Assembly (NCBI RefSeq): GCF_013283835.1
Contig: NZ_CP054052.1
Coordinates: 2,046,001-2,110,000 of the forward strand
Direction: 5' to 3'
DNA from: Poseidonibacter lekithochrous
Lineage (GTDB): Bacteria > Campylobacterota > Campylobacteria > Campylobacterales > Arcobacteraceae
DNA: 64,000 nt
The translations under genes were made by a program, and so were the position numbers. The notes under the pieces are model-generated. The model was not told the DNA's origin. It saw only the letters and a program-made list of their open reading frames with translations, and did not search any database. How positions within the stretch are numbered: position 1 is the stretch's first letter; every line of letters starts with the position of its first letter. Below, piece after piece: positions 33,475-42,414 of the stretch.

Positions 33475-35496
33475 CTATTTAGATAATTTCACTTTTCCAG
33501 CCATTGTCATAGCTGTTCCATTTTCCCCACCTGCTGATACAATTGAAGGAACATTATCTCCATCTGCATTAGAATCATTTAAATCATTTGCTTTTACAAA
33601 CTCTCCAGAATCTAATAACCATTCAGCTAATTGAGCACCCTCGTTTAACTTATTACCATTAACAACTAATTGGAACCAAGAAGTAAATCTTTGTGTTAAG
33701 TTTTGAAGTTCTAGTGCACTTTCTTTTTCAGCACCTTCATTTTTAAGATGATTAATAGCATCTCTTAATCCACCACTAACTGCTGCAATTGAATAAGGAG
33801 TATACTCTTTTGAAGCATCTACGTAAGTACCGATATTTTTATCAAACATATTTTTTTCAATAGCAAGTACTAAAGCTCTAGCTTCATCTCTATAGTTTTC
33901 AGATTTTGTAGCTAAATATGCTGCTGTTAAACCTCTAACAACTGCAAATTGAGTACCTACAGATTTTCCAGATTTTGAAGCTTTTGCAATATCATAAGTA
34001 TTAGCGTATAAACCATCTTTACCTTTTAGTTTAGATACTAAGAAATCAGCTTGAGTTTTAATAAGACTTAATGCCTCTTTACCTTGTGCAGATTCTAAAG
34101 ACTTAGCACCATCAGCAGAACCATATCCAACAGGAAGTGCATCAATTGCTCTTTGGAAGATTCTTAAAGCTTCAATAGAATAAGCAGCATCATAAGTAGT
34201 AACTGTTGAACCTTTTTTACCATTGTAAGTATCTACTAACGTTCCAGCTTTTTTATCAAAGTGAATAGTTGAGATATTTTCAAACATTAAGTTTTGAACA
34301 TTTGCTGCAACTGAAAATGCATCATCAGCTTTAATATCATTTGATCTATTTGAATCAGTATTTTTCTTTGGAGCATTTTTGAAAGGCTCACCATCAAATA
34401 CACTTAAAAATGCAGGGTTTTGATTAGCATTGTTTACTCTTTGGTCAGAATATGCGTAGAACTCTGAGATTGGCCATAATACTTGCCATGTATCTCTTAA
34501 TGAAGATTTTGAATCTGTTACTTTTAAAGAAGCAATAGATTTTGTTCCATTTGCCTCTCCTTCTGTAACTGCAACTTTATGTGCAAACCATACAGGTTTA
34601 CTTGCATCATAAGAAGGAGTAAATTTAGTATTTAAATTCTTACCATCAAATCCAAGTTTCTCTTGCATAAATAAGATTCTCTCCCAAGCAAGTTCTGTTA
34701 AAATAGCACCATTTACACCATCAGCAGAAGATACCCCAAGAGCGTGTTTACCATCATGATCCATAGTTGAACTTGTAGCTTCTACTTCTTCATCATTTTC
34801 TATTACGTGCATTCCACCTAAGAAATCCTGAGCCCACATAGTGTCTTTTAATAAAGCAGCACCAAATGCAGCAGCATTAAATGTTTTATCCATTCCAGAG
34901 TCTTGCCAAGCTAGTGTTTTATAATCTCTTAAATAAGCAGGAACAGCAGTTTTAATAACAATCTCTTTCCCATCTTTATATACAACTACTTCGTCATTAT
35001 TAACAATAGTCATATCAGGTTTTTGTGCTAATTCAGGATTACCTGCAATATATGGAAGTGCAGTTGGGTGCATATTTAGAGGTAAAATTGAAGGATCATT
35101 TCCAGTTACTTGTGCAAACTTAATAAATCTTTTTGCAAGTGAAGTCATATCCCCACCTCTTTTAGCATTTAATAATCCATTTACTAAATGAGGTCCCATT
35201 TTTGATTGATAGTTTAAAGCATACATTGCTTCTTCTGAATACTCGTAAGATTCAATACCCGCAGTATAATCAAATTGAGTTGGTTGGTTAATCGCATTTG
35301 GATCAAGAGTATCTAAATCTAATCCAAGTCCTTCAGCCATTGGCTCACCAGAAAGTTCAAATTCTGTATAAGCAAGCATTGCTCCTGCTGTGTTAAAAGT
35401 CTTATCAACTACTTTAGTTTTTGTATCTTTGTAGTCAGCATAAACAGAAGTTGCAAGTAAAGATGCAATAACTGAAATCTTAATAAATTTTTTCAT
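33475..35496 (-). CDS. 673-residue exported protein of unknown function with Fur-like promoter sites
   Basis: I recognise no named family. A signal peptide (MKKFIKISVIASLLATSVYA) ends after Ala20; the mature protein is large, soluble and mostly helical, with Asp, Ala and Asn-rich loops. It shows an acidic tail (NDLNDSNADGDNVP). A GMHVIE segment at 228-233 fits the GxHxxE pattern of imelysin/EfeO-type iron-associated proteins, but the rest does not obviously align. The C-terminal half (about 440-630) has repeated helix pairs that look like tetratricopeptide or six-hairpin glycosidase-like packing (EALRIFQRAIDALP, FAVVRGLTAAYLATKSENYRDEA). Two Fur-box-like sites precede the gene, and it is divergent from a cytochrome operon. 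Confidence 0.85.
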   Translation of the reverse strand: MKKFIKISVIASLLATSVYADYKDTKTKVVDKTFNTAGAMLAYTEFELSGEPMAEGLGLDLDTLDPNAINQPTQFDYTAGIESYEYSEEAMYALNYQSKMGPHLVNGLLNAKRGGDMTSLAKRFIKFAQVTGNDPSILPLNMHPTALPYIAGNPELAQKPDMTIVNNDEVVVYKDGKEIVIKTAVPAYLRDYKTLAWQDSGMDKTFNAAAFGAALLKDTMWAQDFLGGMHVIENDEEVEATSSTMDHDGKHALGVSSADGVNGAILTELAWERILFMQEKLGFDGKNLNTKFTPSYDASKPVWFAHKVAVTEGEANGTKSIASLKVTDSKSSLRDTWQVLWPISEFYAYSDQRVNNANQNPAFLSVFDGEPFKNAPKKNTDSNRSNDIKADDAFSVAANVQNLMFENISTIHFDKKAGTLVDTYNGKKGSTVTTYDAAYSIEALRIFQRAIDALPVGYGSADGAKSLESAQGKEALSLIKTQADFLVSKLKGKDGLYANTYDIAKASKSGKSVGTQFAVVRGLTAAYLATKSENYRDEARALVLAIEKNMFDKNIGTYVDASKEYTPYSIAAVSGGLRDAINHLKNEGAEKESALELQNLTQRFTSWFQLVVNGNKLNEGAQLAEWLLDSGEFVKANDLNDSNADGDNVPSIVSAGGENGTAMTMAGKVKLSK

Positions 35497-35520
35497 GTAT
35501 TCCCTTTTTTTAAGTTATTT

Positions 35521-35535
35521 TGAAATTAATTATCA
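35521..35535. promoter_or_regulatory. Second Fur-box-like site
   Basis: TGAAATTAATTATCA matches the 7-1-7 Fur pattern (TGATAAT-N-ATTATCA) at 12 of 14 positions, with the right half perfect. It lies 25 bases upstream of the start of the 673-residue protein gene. Confidence 0.5.
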
Positions 35536-35572
35536 AAATTGTAAAGCAAATTTCCTTAATTATTTATTAAAA

Positions 35573-35587
35573 TGATAACAATTATCA
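35573..35587. promoter_or_regulatory. Fur box between the 673-residue gene and the cytochrome operon
   Basis: TGATAACAATTATCA matches the 7-1-7 Fur consensus at 13 of 14 positions and lies within a perfect 8-3-8 palindrome (35571-35589). The divergent gap is 310 bases (35497-35806), otherwise AT-rich with a weak third copy (35751-35765). It should confer iron-responsive control on one or both flanking units. Confidence 0.75.
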
Positions 35588-35806
35588 TTAATGACTATTT
35601 AGTGACTTTTTTGTTACGTTAAGTTTAAGGATGCTTATTATATGGTACTTACAGAAGAAATAGAAAAAATATAAAATGTCACTTTTTATCAAAAAATACG
35701 ATAAAAATGAGCTTTTTTAATGATTGATTAATTTATTTTTAGATAAATTTGAAAATTAATTATTAAATTTATAATTTTATATTATTCTAAGAATAGAGAT
35801 AAGAAA

Positions 35807-36289
35807 ATGACAAAATACAAATTAATTGAACTTACAACATATATTATGTTCTTAAGTGGTTTCCTACTTTGGGAAGATTTAAATATCACATGGCAAGCTT
35901 ACAAAATAAGTCAAATCTCACATATATTATTCTCACTAACAATTATGAGTTTATTACTAATACCTTTTGTTATATCACATACAAATAAACATAAAAAAAC
36001 AATAGTAAAAACAAAAAAGAGTTATAAAAAAAGAAGACAAACATTCTTAGGTATATTGATAGGATTTTCACTTTTAATATTACTTAGTTCTGGTATTTAT
36101 CTTCTATTATTTGGAAATAGAGGTGGAGATATCTACGGTATTGTTTCAAATCTATTACATTTTTATCTTTCATTTTTATTTATTTTCTTGATTATATATC
36201 ACTCTTATTACTTAGGAAGAAGTGGAAATAAAGAAGATAAAGCAAAACTAAAAAAACTATTTAATAAAGAGGAGAAAAAGACATGTTAA
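35807..36289 (+). CDS. Four-helix membrane protein, probable cytochrome b-like partner of the cytochrome c
   Basis: This 160-residue protein has four hydrophobic helices (about 8-25, 36-57, 80-102 and 113-148) and a basic loop (KTIVKTKKSYKKRRQTF). Histidines in or next to helices (SHI near 39, SHTNKH near 60, LLHFYLSF near 122 and IIYHSYYLG near 138) could ligate b-type heme, as in small membrane quinol dehydrogenases of multiheme cytochromes. It overlaps the cytochrome c gene by 7 bases, so the two are coupled. A Fur-like box lies upstream. The heme role is inferred; it could be another anchor. Confidence 0.7.
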   Translation: MTKYKLIELTTYIMFLSGFLLWEDLNITWQAYKISQISHILFSLTIMSLLLIPFVISHTNKHKKTIVKTKKSYKKRRQTFLGILIGFSLLILLSSGIYLLLFGNRGGDIYGIVSNLLHFYLSFLFIFLIIYHSYYLGRSGNKEDKAKLKKLFNKEEKKTC

Positions 36290-39201
36290 GGTATTTATTT
36301 TTATCACTCTTTTTAATCGTAAATCTATTTGCTCAAAGTAGCTCAAATGCCCTATATATCACAAAAAATCAAGAGTTTATATATACAGCAAACTTAGATG
36401 CAGGCTCTGTTACTAAAACATCTTTAAAAGATGGCGTTGTAATAAATGAAAAAGTATTAGGAAAAGATTTAAGAAGAATTGCTTTTAATAAAAATGAATC
36501 ACAATACGCAGTAACAGATCATGGAAAAAATGTAGTTTATATTATAAATACAAAAGATAATAGCTTAGAAAAAACTATCAAAACTCCATCACAACCCCAT
36601 GCAATCGTATATGATGAAAAGAAAAACAACTATTATGTAACAGCTTTTGAAGCTAACAAAATCATCTCAATTGATGCCAAGAAACTAGAAATAAATCAAG
36701 AAATAAATACACTTGAAACACCAAGAGGTCTTGCTTTAACAAATGATAATAGACTTTTAGTATCTCATGCTTTAATTGGAAAAGTATCTATTTTTAAACT
36801 AATAGAAAATGAAAAAGCAATTGATTCAAAACCAATTACAATTATATCATTACATGAAACACAAAATGAAAAAGAGAGCGTATCCCAAGGACTTCCAAGA
36901 TATTTAGATGATATTGAGATAACTCCAGATGGGAAAGAAGCTTGGCTTCCACATCTTTTATGGAATGTTGACCATGCTTTTCAATTTCAAAGTACTATCT
37001 TTCCAACAATTTCAATTATTGATTTAACTCCATATAATGAAAAAGAGTTAGAAATAAAAAGAAAACATCTTTTTAAAGAGATAAATATTCAAGATAAACT
37101 AAATAAAACATTGATTATTTCAAATCCTTGGGATTTAGTATTCTCACCTTCTGGACATAAAGCTTTTATTACACTAGCAGGAAGTGAAGATTTATTAGTA
37201 ATGGATATTAAGCGTTCAACACAAAATAAAAGAAGAAAATCAAGACAACACAGAATCAGAAAAAAAAGAGCAGGTTCAGGAGCAAGAGCTGTACAAATAT
37301 ATAGACATCTTCCAGGAGCCAATCCTAGAGCTATTGTAATTTCTGAAAATGGTGAAGATTTATATGTACAAAATGCCATGAGTTTGGATTTAACGAAATT
37401 AAACACTGGTGGAAAAGGTACATTTTCAAGAGTAACGATAGAAAAAGACATTTTTGCAAAACTTGTAAAAAATGACCCTTTATCAAAAGAGTTACGAGAA
37501 GGTAAAACAGTATTCAACTTAGGAAATAGTGATAAATATAAAAACAACCCAATAGTTGGGGATTTTTGGATGTCTTGTGCTTCTTGTCACTATGAGGGAT
37601 TTAATAGTACAAATAGATTTATGTTAAAAGATTTTAAAGTTGATAAATACAAAGATGCAGTTGCAGGACATAGAAATTTAGATAGTTTTTTCTCTAAAAA
37701 CTTTATATCTGATTACACAAAAATCATCAAACAAACTCAAGGTGGTTTTGGTGAAGATGGAATCATGGAAGAAAAAGTAGATGGTCAAAAACCAAATAAA
37801 GAAGTAAAACAAATGCTAACTTCACTACATAAATATGTACAAGCTCCTGAGAATTTACCACTTATGTCAACATGGTTGAAACTTGATGATGATAAAAAAA
37901 CAGCTCATAAGTCACAATGGTTAAACTCAGCCTCTTGTAAACAGTGTCACCCTACTATTTACAAACAATGGGCTAACTCTTCTCACGGAACTGCTATGGA
38001 TCATCCATATTATGAATTCCAAGAGAATATTGCAGCCAAAAAAGAAGGAGAAGAGTTCAGAGCCTTTTGTAGAGGATGTCATATGCCGCAACTTTTATTA
38101 ACGGGAAGAGATTCATCTGAATATAAATTTAAAAACAATATGTTTGAAAAAGATGCTATGTCTTTACAAAAAGCTTTAAAAGAAGGCGAAAGTGTAATAG
38201 AAGCAGGAACTGGATGTTTCTTCTGCCATAGAGTTAATAAAGCTAGAAACGCAGGTGGAAATGCGGATTTAAGTATTAATTTAAAAGATAGAGATAAATA
38301 CTTTTTTGAAAATACTTCTAATGAGACTCTAAAATGGGCAAATGAAAAATCTATAAATGCAAATCCAAAAGCACATAAAGACTCATATACAAATAAAGAC
38401 TTATACCAAGATTCACTTTATTGTGGGACTTGTCACAATGAATTTATTCCCGGAACTGGGGTTAAGATAAATGACAACTATGGAGAGTGGTTAGCATCAT
38501 CGTTTAATAATCCAAAAGATAAAACAAAACATAGATCTTGTATAGATTGTCATATGAAAGCAGATATTTCAAGTATTGGAAAAGATGTAGAAGGATTCTC
38601 AACACTTGGTGGAAAACTAAAAAAAGATGTAAAAACACACCACTTTACAGGTGCAAATGATTATTTAGCAGGCTTAAGAAGTGATGAACATAGAAAACTA
38701 TCTATTGATTTATTAAGAATTGCTACAAAACTTGAAGCAAATATAAATGATGATAAATTAACAATTAGAGTAAACAATATACAAGCAGGTCACAAATTCC
38801 CAGGGGGAGCAAGAAGACAAATCTGGTTAGAAATAACTGTAAAAGATAAGTTTGGAAGTGTAGTTTATAAAAATGGACATATGCAAGGAAACAGTGTACC
38901 AAAAGGTGCAAGAGAGTTCAAAAAAGTAGCAGGTGATAAAGATGGAGTTCCAGTAGGATTACATTTTTGGAGATATGAAAAAATGATAAAAGATACTAGA
39001 ATTCCTGCTGATGGATATAGAGATGAAGTATTTGATATACCATCAGATATCACATATCCACTTCAAGTTGAGACAAGACTATTATTTAGAGCCTTCTCTC
39101 CAAAACTAACAGATAAAGTAAGAGATGCCTTTCCTAAAAGAGATATTCCTTATGCACAAGTTGTTGAAATAAATAAACTAGTTAAGAAGTTTGAAAACTA
39201 A
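36283..39201 (+). CDS. Hexaheme cytochrome c with N-terminal beta-propeller
   Basis: This 972-residue exported protein starts with a signal peptide (MLRYLFLSLFLIVNLFAQ). Residues 20 to about 370 are a YncE-like beta-propeller (repeats such as NALYITKNQEFIYTAN and NPRAIVISENGEDLYVQN). The C-terminal part carries six heme-binding CXXCH motifs: CASCH (about 432), CKQCH (552), CRGCH (596), CFFCH (644), CGTCH (714) and CIDCH (753). The last 200 residues lack hemes. A Lys/Arg-rich insert (about 310-330) interrupts the propeller. Such proteins are periplasmic electron carriers or reductases; the substrate is unknown. The propeller fusion resembles proteins of the methylamine-dehydrogenase type. A Fur box controls the operon. 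Confidence 0.88.
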   Translation: MLRYLFLSLFLIVNLFAQSSSNALYITKNQEFIYTANLDAGSVTKTSLKDGVVINEKVLGKDLRRIAFNKNESQYAVTDHGKNVVYIINTKDNSLEKTIKTPSQPHAIVYDEKKNNYYVTAFEANKIISIDAKKLEINQEINTLETPRGLALTNDNRLLVSHALIGKVSIFKLIENEKAIDSKPITIISLHETQNEKESVSQGLPRYLDDIEITPDGKEAWLPHLLWNVDHAFQFQSTIFPTISIIDLTPYNEKELEIKRKHLFKEINIQDKLNKTLIISNPWDLVFSPSGHKAFITLAGSEDLLVMDIKRSTQNKRRKSRQHRIRKKRAGSGARAVQIYRHLPGANPRAIVISENGEDLYVQNAMSLDLTKLNTGGKGTFSRVTIEKDIFAKLVKNDPLSKELREGKTVFNLGNSDKYKNNPIVGDFWMSCASCHYEGFNSTNRFMLKDFKVDKYKDAVAGHRNLDSFFSKNFISDYTKIIKQTQGGFGEDGIMEEKVDGQKPNKEVKQMLTSLHKYVQAPENLPLMSTWLKLDDDKKTAHKSQWLNSASCKQCHPTIYKQWANSSHGTAMDHPYYEFQENIAAKKEGEEFRAFCRGCHMPQLLLTGRDSSEYKFKNNMFEKDAMSLQKALKEGESVIEAGTGCFFCHRVNKARNAGGNADLSINLKDRDKYFFENTSNETLKWANEKSINANPKAHKDSYTNKDLYQDSLYCGTCHNEFIPGTGVKINDNYGEWLASSFNNPKDKTKHRSCIDCHMKADISSIGKDVEGFSTLGGKLKKDVKTHHFTGANDYLAGLRSDEHRKLSIDLLRIATKLEANINDDKLTIRVNNIQAGHKFPGGARRQIWLEITVKDKFGSVVYKNGHMQGNSVPKGAREFKKVAGDKDGVPVGLHFWRYEKMIKDTRIPADGYRDEVFDIPSDITYPLQVETRLLFRAFSPKLTDKVRDAFPKRDIPYAQVVEINKLVKKFEN

Positions 39202-39220
39202 AGTTAAAGCTTTAGTTTTC
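39193..39220. terminator. Bidirectional terminator between cytochrome and membrane glycosyltransferase genes
   Basis: Perfect 11-bp arms GAAAACTAAAG (39193-39203) and CTTTAGTTTTC (39210-39220) with a 6-base loop, between convergent genes. The stem covers the stop codons of both. Confidence 0.75.
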
Positions 39221-40432
39221 AATCAAATAATAATCCCTCTCCCCTAAAAATCTTCCTTTAAAAACTTTGTACTTTTTCTCTTTTGGTCTAATAGTAGTAA
39301 TCATATAAACCTTTTTATTTTGAAAATAATACTTTGAAGAGTTAATATAATATTTATCAAATACTCTATTTTTAATGCTTGCTCTTAGTATTTCTATACT
39401 TCTATTAGAAATAACAATCTTTTTTTCATCTTTTATTTCTGTGATTATTTGATCAATTGGTGAGTGTTTATTTGTGTAAGTGAAAAGAATATAGATATTA
39501 AATACAAAAATAGTGATAATAATCTTATGATAGTTTATTAAAACAGATGAAAGTAAAATAGAAGCAAAAATACTTAAAGGCACTAAATGTCGCATATTTT
39601 CTGGATTCTGAGCAAATATTAACCATAAAAAATATGAAATAAATAGTACTAATATAAGTAAAAATTTCTTATCAAATTTGATGAAAACTAAAGGCAATAA
39701 AATATAAACAATATTTTCATATCTAAAGATATTTGAAGCCCAAGAAATATCACTATTTTGCCCAGTACCCCAAAGTGTAAAATGACCAAATATAAATCTT
39801 TTTGCTTCATATATAAATAACATACCATTAGATAAAAATATATAAAACAAAAATATAAATGCCATAAAAAAGAAAGCTATTAATATATCTTTTAAAGCAT
39901 CTTTTTTGAAAAAATATATATAAACTAAACCTACAATATAAAAAATTAAATAAGAAGGTCTAGCAAAAAAAGCAATTGAGAATATAACTCCACTGCCTTT
40001 ATATTTTCCTACTTCAAAAAAATAAAGCCCTAAAAAGAAAAAGAATAAACCAACACTTTCACTTAACATACTCAAAGAGATATTTAATATATATACAGAA
40101 GAGATAGTAAGTAAAAAAGCTACGAAGGCAGTTTTTTCATCTTTTAGTTTAGCTACATAAGCAAATACTACTAAAGGGGTTAAAGCCCCACAAAGTGCGG
40201 TTAATATAAATAAAGACTCTTTGTTATCATTCAAAAATATATTTAAAAACTTACCCATAAGTACAATGCTTACGTAACCGGGGAAATGTGGGGAAAAGTC
40301 TATAATAGAGAAATTATCAATTCCCTTTGCTAAGAAAAAAGAATCATCATTATAAAAAGATGAAGGATAAGTAAAAATATAACAAACATAGATTATTGTA
40401 ATTATGCTTGTTAATATTTTGTAGAAGTTCAT
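39212..40432 (-). CDS. GT-C-type polytopic membrane protein (glycosyltransferase 39-like)
   Basis: This 406-residue protein has about 9-11 transmembrane helices with an early acidic pair in FYNDDSFFLAKG (about 26-37) that matches the first-loop motif of PMT/ArnT-like GT-C glycosyltransferases. The C-terminal 70 residues form a soluble tail with basic residues. Such enzymes transfer sugars from polyprenyl phosphate to lipids or proteins in the periplasm. It is the last gene of the FTR1 operon (TAATG overlap with the gene upstream), an odd combination. GT-C assignment is moderate; the acceptor and donor are unknown. Confidence 0.7.
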   Translation of the reverse strand: MNFYKILTSIITIIYVCYIFTYPSSFYNDDSFFLAKGIDNFSIIDFSPHFPGYVSIVLMGKFLNIFLNDNKESLFILTALCGALTPLVVFAYVAKLKDEKTAFVAFLLTISSVYILNISLSMLSESVGLFFFFLGLYFFEVGKYKGSGVIFSIAFFARPSYLIFYIVGLVYIYFFKKDALKDILIAFFFMAFIFLFYIFLSNGMLFIYEAKRFIFGHFTLWGTGQNSDISWASNIFRYENIVYILLPLVFIKFDKKFLLILVLFISYFLWLIFAQNPENMRHLVPLSIFASILLSSVLINYHKIIITIFVFNIYILFTYTNKHSPIDQIITEIKDEKKIVISNRSIEILRASIKNRVFDKYYINSSKYYFQNKKVYMITTIRPKEKKYKVFKGRFLGERDYYLIEN

Positions 40433-41001
40433 TATAAAGATTGAATTATATCTACAATGATTTTTTGGTTTTTAATATATTCTTCTTTGTTCGCAGGTTT
40501 TGCCCCAACTCCAAAAAGTCCCGGATTTCCAATTGAAAGCATACAAGCTTTAATAGCAGATTTTAGTTTTTTATTTGTATTGTCATCTAAACTAACTGCT
40601 AATAATTCATAAAATTTATTTGCTTTTGCTAACATAACTTTAGCAACATTGAATGTTTTTATATTTTCTAAACCACCAGAGATTCTTCTTTGAACTTCAG
40701 CCGCCAAAGATAATTCTAAACTTTTAACAATCTGTTTTTTATCTTTATTTTCTATGGCATTTTCTAGTGAAGTATGAAGTTTTGAAATGAAAGTATCATT
40801 TAAATATTTATAGTTTTTTTCATACTTAATAAATACCTTTTTTGCTGTATCAAAATCATCTGCATTAATAGCTTTCATAATGGCTTCTTTTGAGTCAATT
40901 GTCAGCTCCTTTCCAGCAGCTGCATACGAATAAGCATATAAGTTAGAGGAACCTATAAATAACAAAGCCAAAAATAAAACTATTTTATGTACAAATTTCA
41001 T
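40432..41001 (-). CDS. Exported helical protein in FTR1 operon
   Basis: This 189-residue protein has a signal peptide (KIVLFLALLFIGSSNLYAYS). The mature part is mostly helical with repeated Lys/Ala-rich helices such as KEAIMKAINADDFDTAKKVF and VKSLELSLAAEVQRRISGGLENIK. By eye it resembles the periplasmic helical region that precedes FTR1 permease domains in some longer FTR1-family proteins, which would make it a detached FTR1 accessory or iron-binding subunit. That relation is inference and no metal motif is obvious. It is 18 bases after the FAD enzyme and overlaps the next gene by one base. Confidence 0.7.
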   Translation of the reverse strand: MKFVHKIVLFLALLFIGSSNLYAYSYAAAGKELTIDSKEAIMKAINADDFDTAKKVFIKYEKNYKYLNDTFISKLHTSLENAIENKDKKQIVKSLELSLAAEVQRRISGGLENIKTFNVAKVMLAKANKFYELLAVSLDDNTNKKLKSAIKACMLSIGNPGLFGVGAKPANKEEYIKNQKIIVDIIQSL

Positions 41002-41019
41002 GTTAATCCTTTTTTTGTG

Positions 41020-42414
41020 TTAAGCAACACTTTTTGTTTCTATTACTGTTTTTTCATTTCTATGGTTATATATTTTTTCTTTTGAAATAAAACTCGTTTT
41101 TAATAACTTTTGAGCAGCCATAAGACCAGTTTCCATTGCTGTATCTAAGAAAATATATCTGTAAGTACCTTGACGTCCTGCCATAATCAGATTTTCAAAC
41201 TTATTTAAATAAGTAATCGTTTTATCTCTTTTTTCATTGTATTCTACATCCATAAGTGTATAAGCGTGTTCCGTTGTAAATGAAAAATAGTCTACAATTT
41301 TATCTTCAATATCAAATTTTAATTTATTTAAATCTTTTTTTACAATTTCTAATAATTCATCTTCATTCATATCCCAAATCTTATCACCTTTATTACAAGG
41401 AATCTCTAACATAATTGAGCTTTTACCTTTTGGAGACATAGAAGGTGATCTTCTTTTTGGTTCTTGAATTCTTGTAGGTAATAAATCAAAATCACTTACA
41501 TATTGCCAAGTATGAGGTGAGAAGTCTTCAATATCTAAACCAATACATAAAAATCTTAAAGACCTAAACTTTAGTTTTGAATCAAAACCTAGTTTTAAAG
41601 ACATCTCATTTAATGGCATTGTTGAGATTATATTATCAGCGAAATATTCATTATCTTTTGTTTTTACTGATTTGATTTTAGATTCATCGTATGTAAATTC
41701 ACTTGCTTGAGCATTAGTGATTATAACTCCACCTAAATCTTCAAATCTTTTTGCCATTTTTATAGGAAGTGAACCAAATCCATATTTTGGATATCTATAA
41801 CTTTTGGCATAAGTTCTTGCAGTTTTTTTGTTTTTAAACAAAAGTTTCTTAGCTACATCTTTTAAATCCACAAGAGAAATTCTCTGCCCTGCCCAATCAG
41901 CACTTAGGTATTTGGGTTTGATTCCCCAAAGCTTTTCTGTATATGGACCAAAGAAGTTTTTGTATAAGGTCTTACCAAATCTAGAAGTAATCCATGTTTT
42001 AAAGTTTTTATCATTTGGTTTTGTCATTTTTAATACAATTTTCAAAGTATCTATAAAAGCCCCAGCCAATAAAGAAATGGGAGCAACTTTTAATAAATTC
42101 TTAATATTTAATGGATATTCATACATTCTATTTTTATGTAAAATCACAGAACTTCTTTGAGCTACTAAAAGCTCATCGCGCAATACATCTTCTACAAAAT
42201 CTAAAAGATATTCATTGTTCGTAATAAATCTATGTCCACCATAATCAAATCTATACTCTTCATCATTTGTTTTTAGAACTTCAGTTTTACACTGTCCACC
42301 AACAACATCTTCTTTTTCAAGAAGAACTACACTTTTCCCAGAGCTAGCAAGTTCAATTCCAGCCATAAGACCGGCAACTCCCCCACCTATTATAATTACA
42401 TCACTATTTTGCAT
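41020..42414 (-). CDS. FAD-dependent amine oxidase-like protein
   Basis: This 464-residue flavoprotein begins with a Rossmann dinucleotide motif (DVIIIGGGVAGLMAGIELASSG) followed by EKEDVVGGQCKTE and YDYGGHRFITN-type segments. The middle has FGPYTEKLWGIKPKYLSADWAGQRISL, a motif shared with FAD oxidoreductases in polysaccharide clusters and with protoporphyrinogen-oxidase-like proteins. The C-terminal FAD contact is GRQGTYRYIFLDTAMETG. It resembles UDP-galactopyranose mutase in layout but lacks its usual nucleotide-sugar signature, so I do not call it Glf. Its start overlaps the FTR1 gene end by 11 bases. Substrate unknown; a sugar or lipid-linked sugar is possible given the membrane glycosyltransferase downstream. 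Confidence 0.82.
   Translation of the reverse strand: MQNSDVIIIGGGVAGLMAGIELASSGKSVVLLEKEDVVGGQCKTEVLKTNDEEYRFDYGGHRFITNNEYLLDFVEDVLRDELLVAQRSSVILHKNRMYEYPLNIKNLLKVAPISLLAGAFIDTLKIVLKMTKPNDKNFKTWITSRFGKTLYKNFFGPYTEKLWGIKPKYLSADWAGQRISLVDLKDVAKKLLFKNKKTARTYAKSYRYPKYGFGSLPIKMAKRFEDLGGVIITNAQASEFTYDESKIKSVKTKDNEYFADNIISTMPLNEMSLKLGFDSKLKFRSLRFLCIGLDIEDFSPHTWQYVSDFDLLPTRIQEPKRRSPSMSPKGKSSIMLEIPCNKGDKIWDMNEDELLEIVKKDLNKLKFDIEDKIVDYFSFTTEHAYTLMDVEYNEKRDKTITYLNKFENLIMAGRQGTYRYIFLDTAMETGLMAAQKLLKTSFISKEKIYNHRNEKTVIETKSVA

Noticed and set aside
41020-42414. Calling the FAD enzyme UDP-galactopyranose mutase
   Set aside because: The overall layout is similar but the Glf-specific nucleotide-sugar motifs are not apparent, so only the broader family is given.
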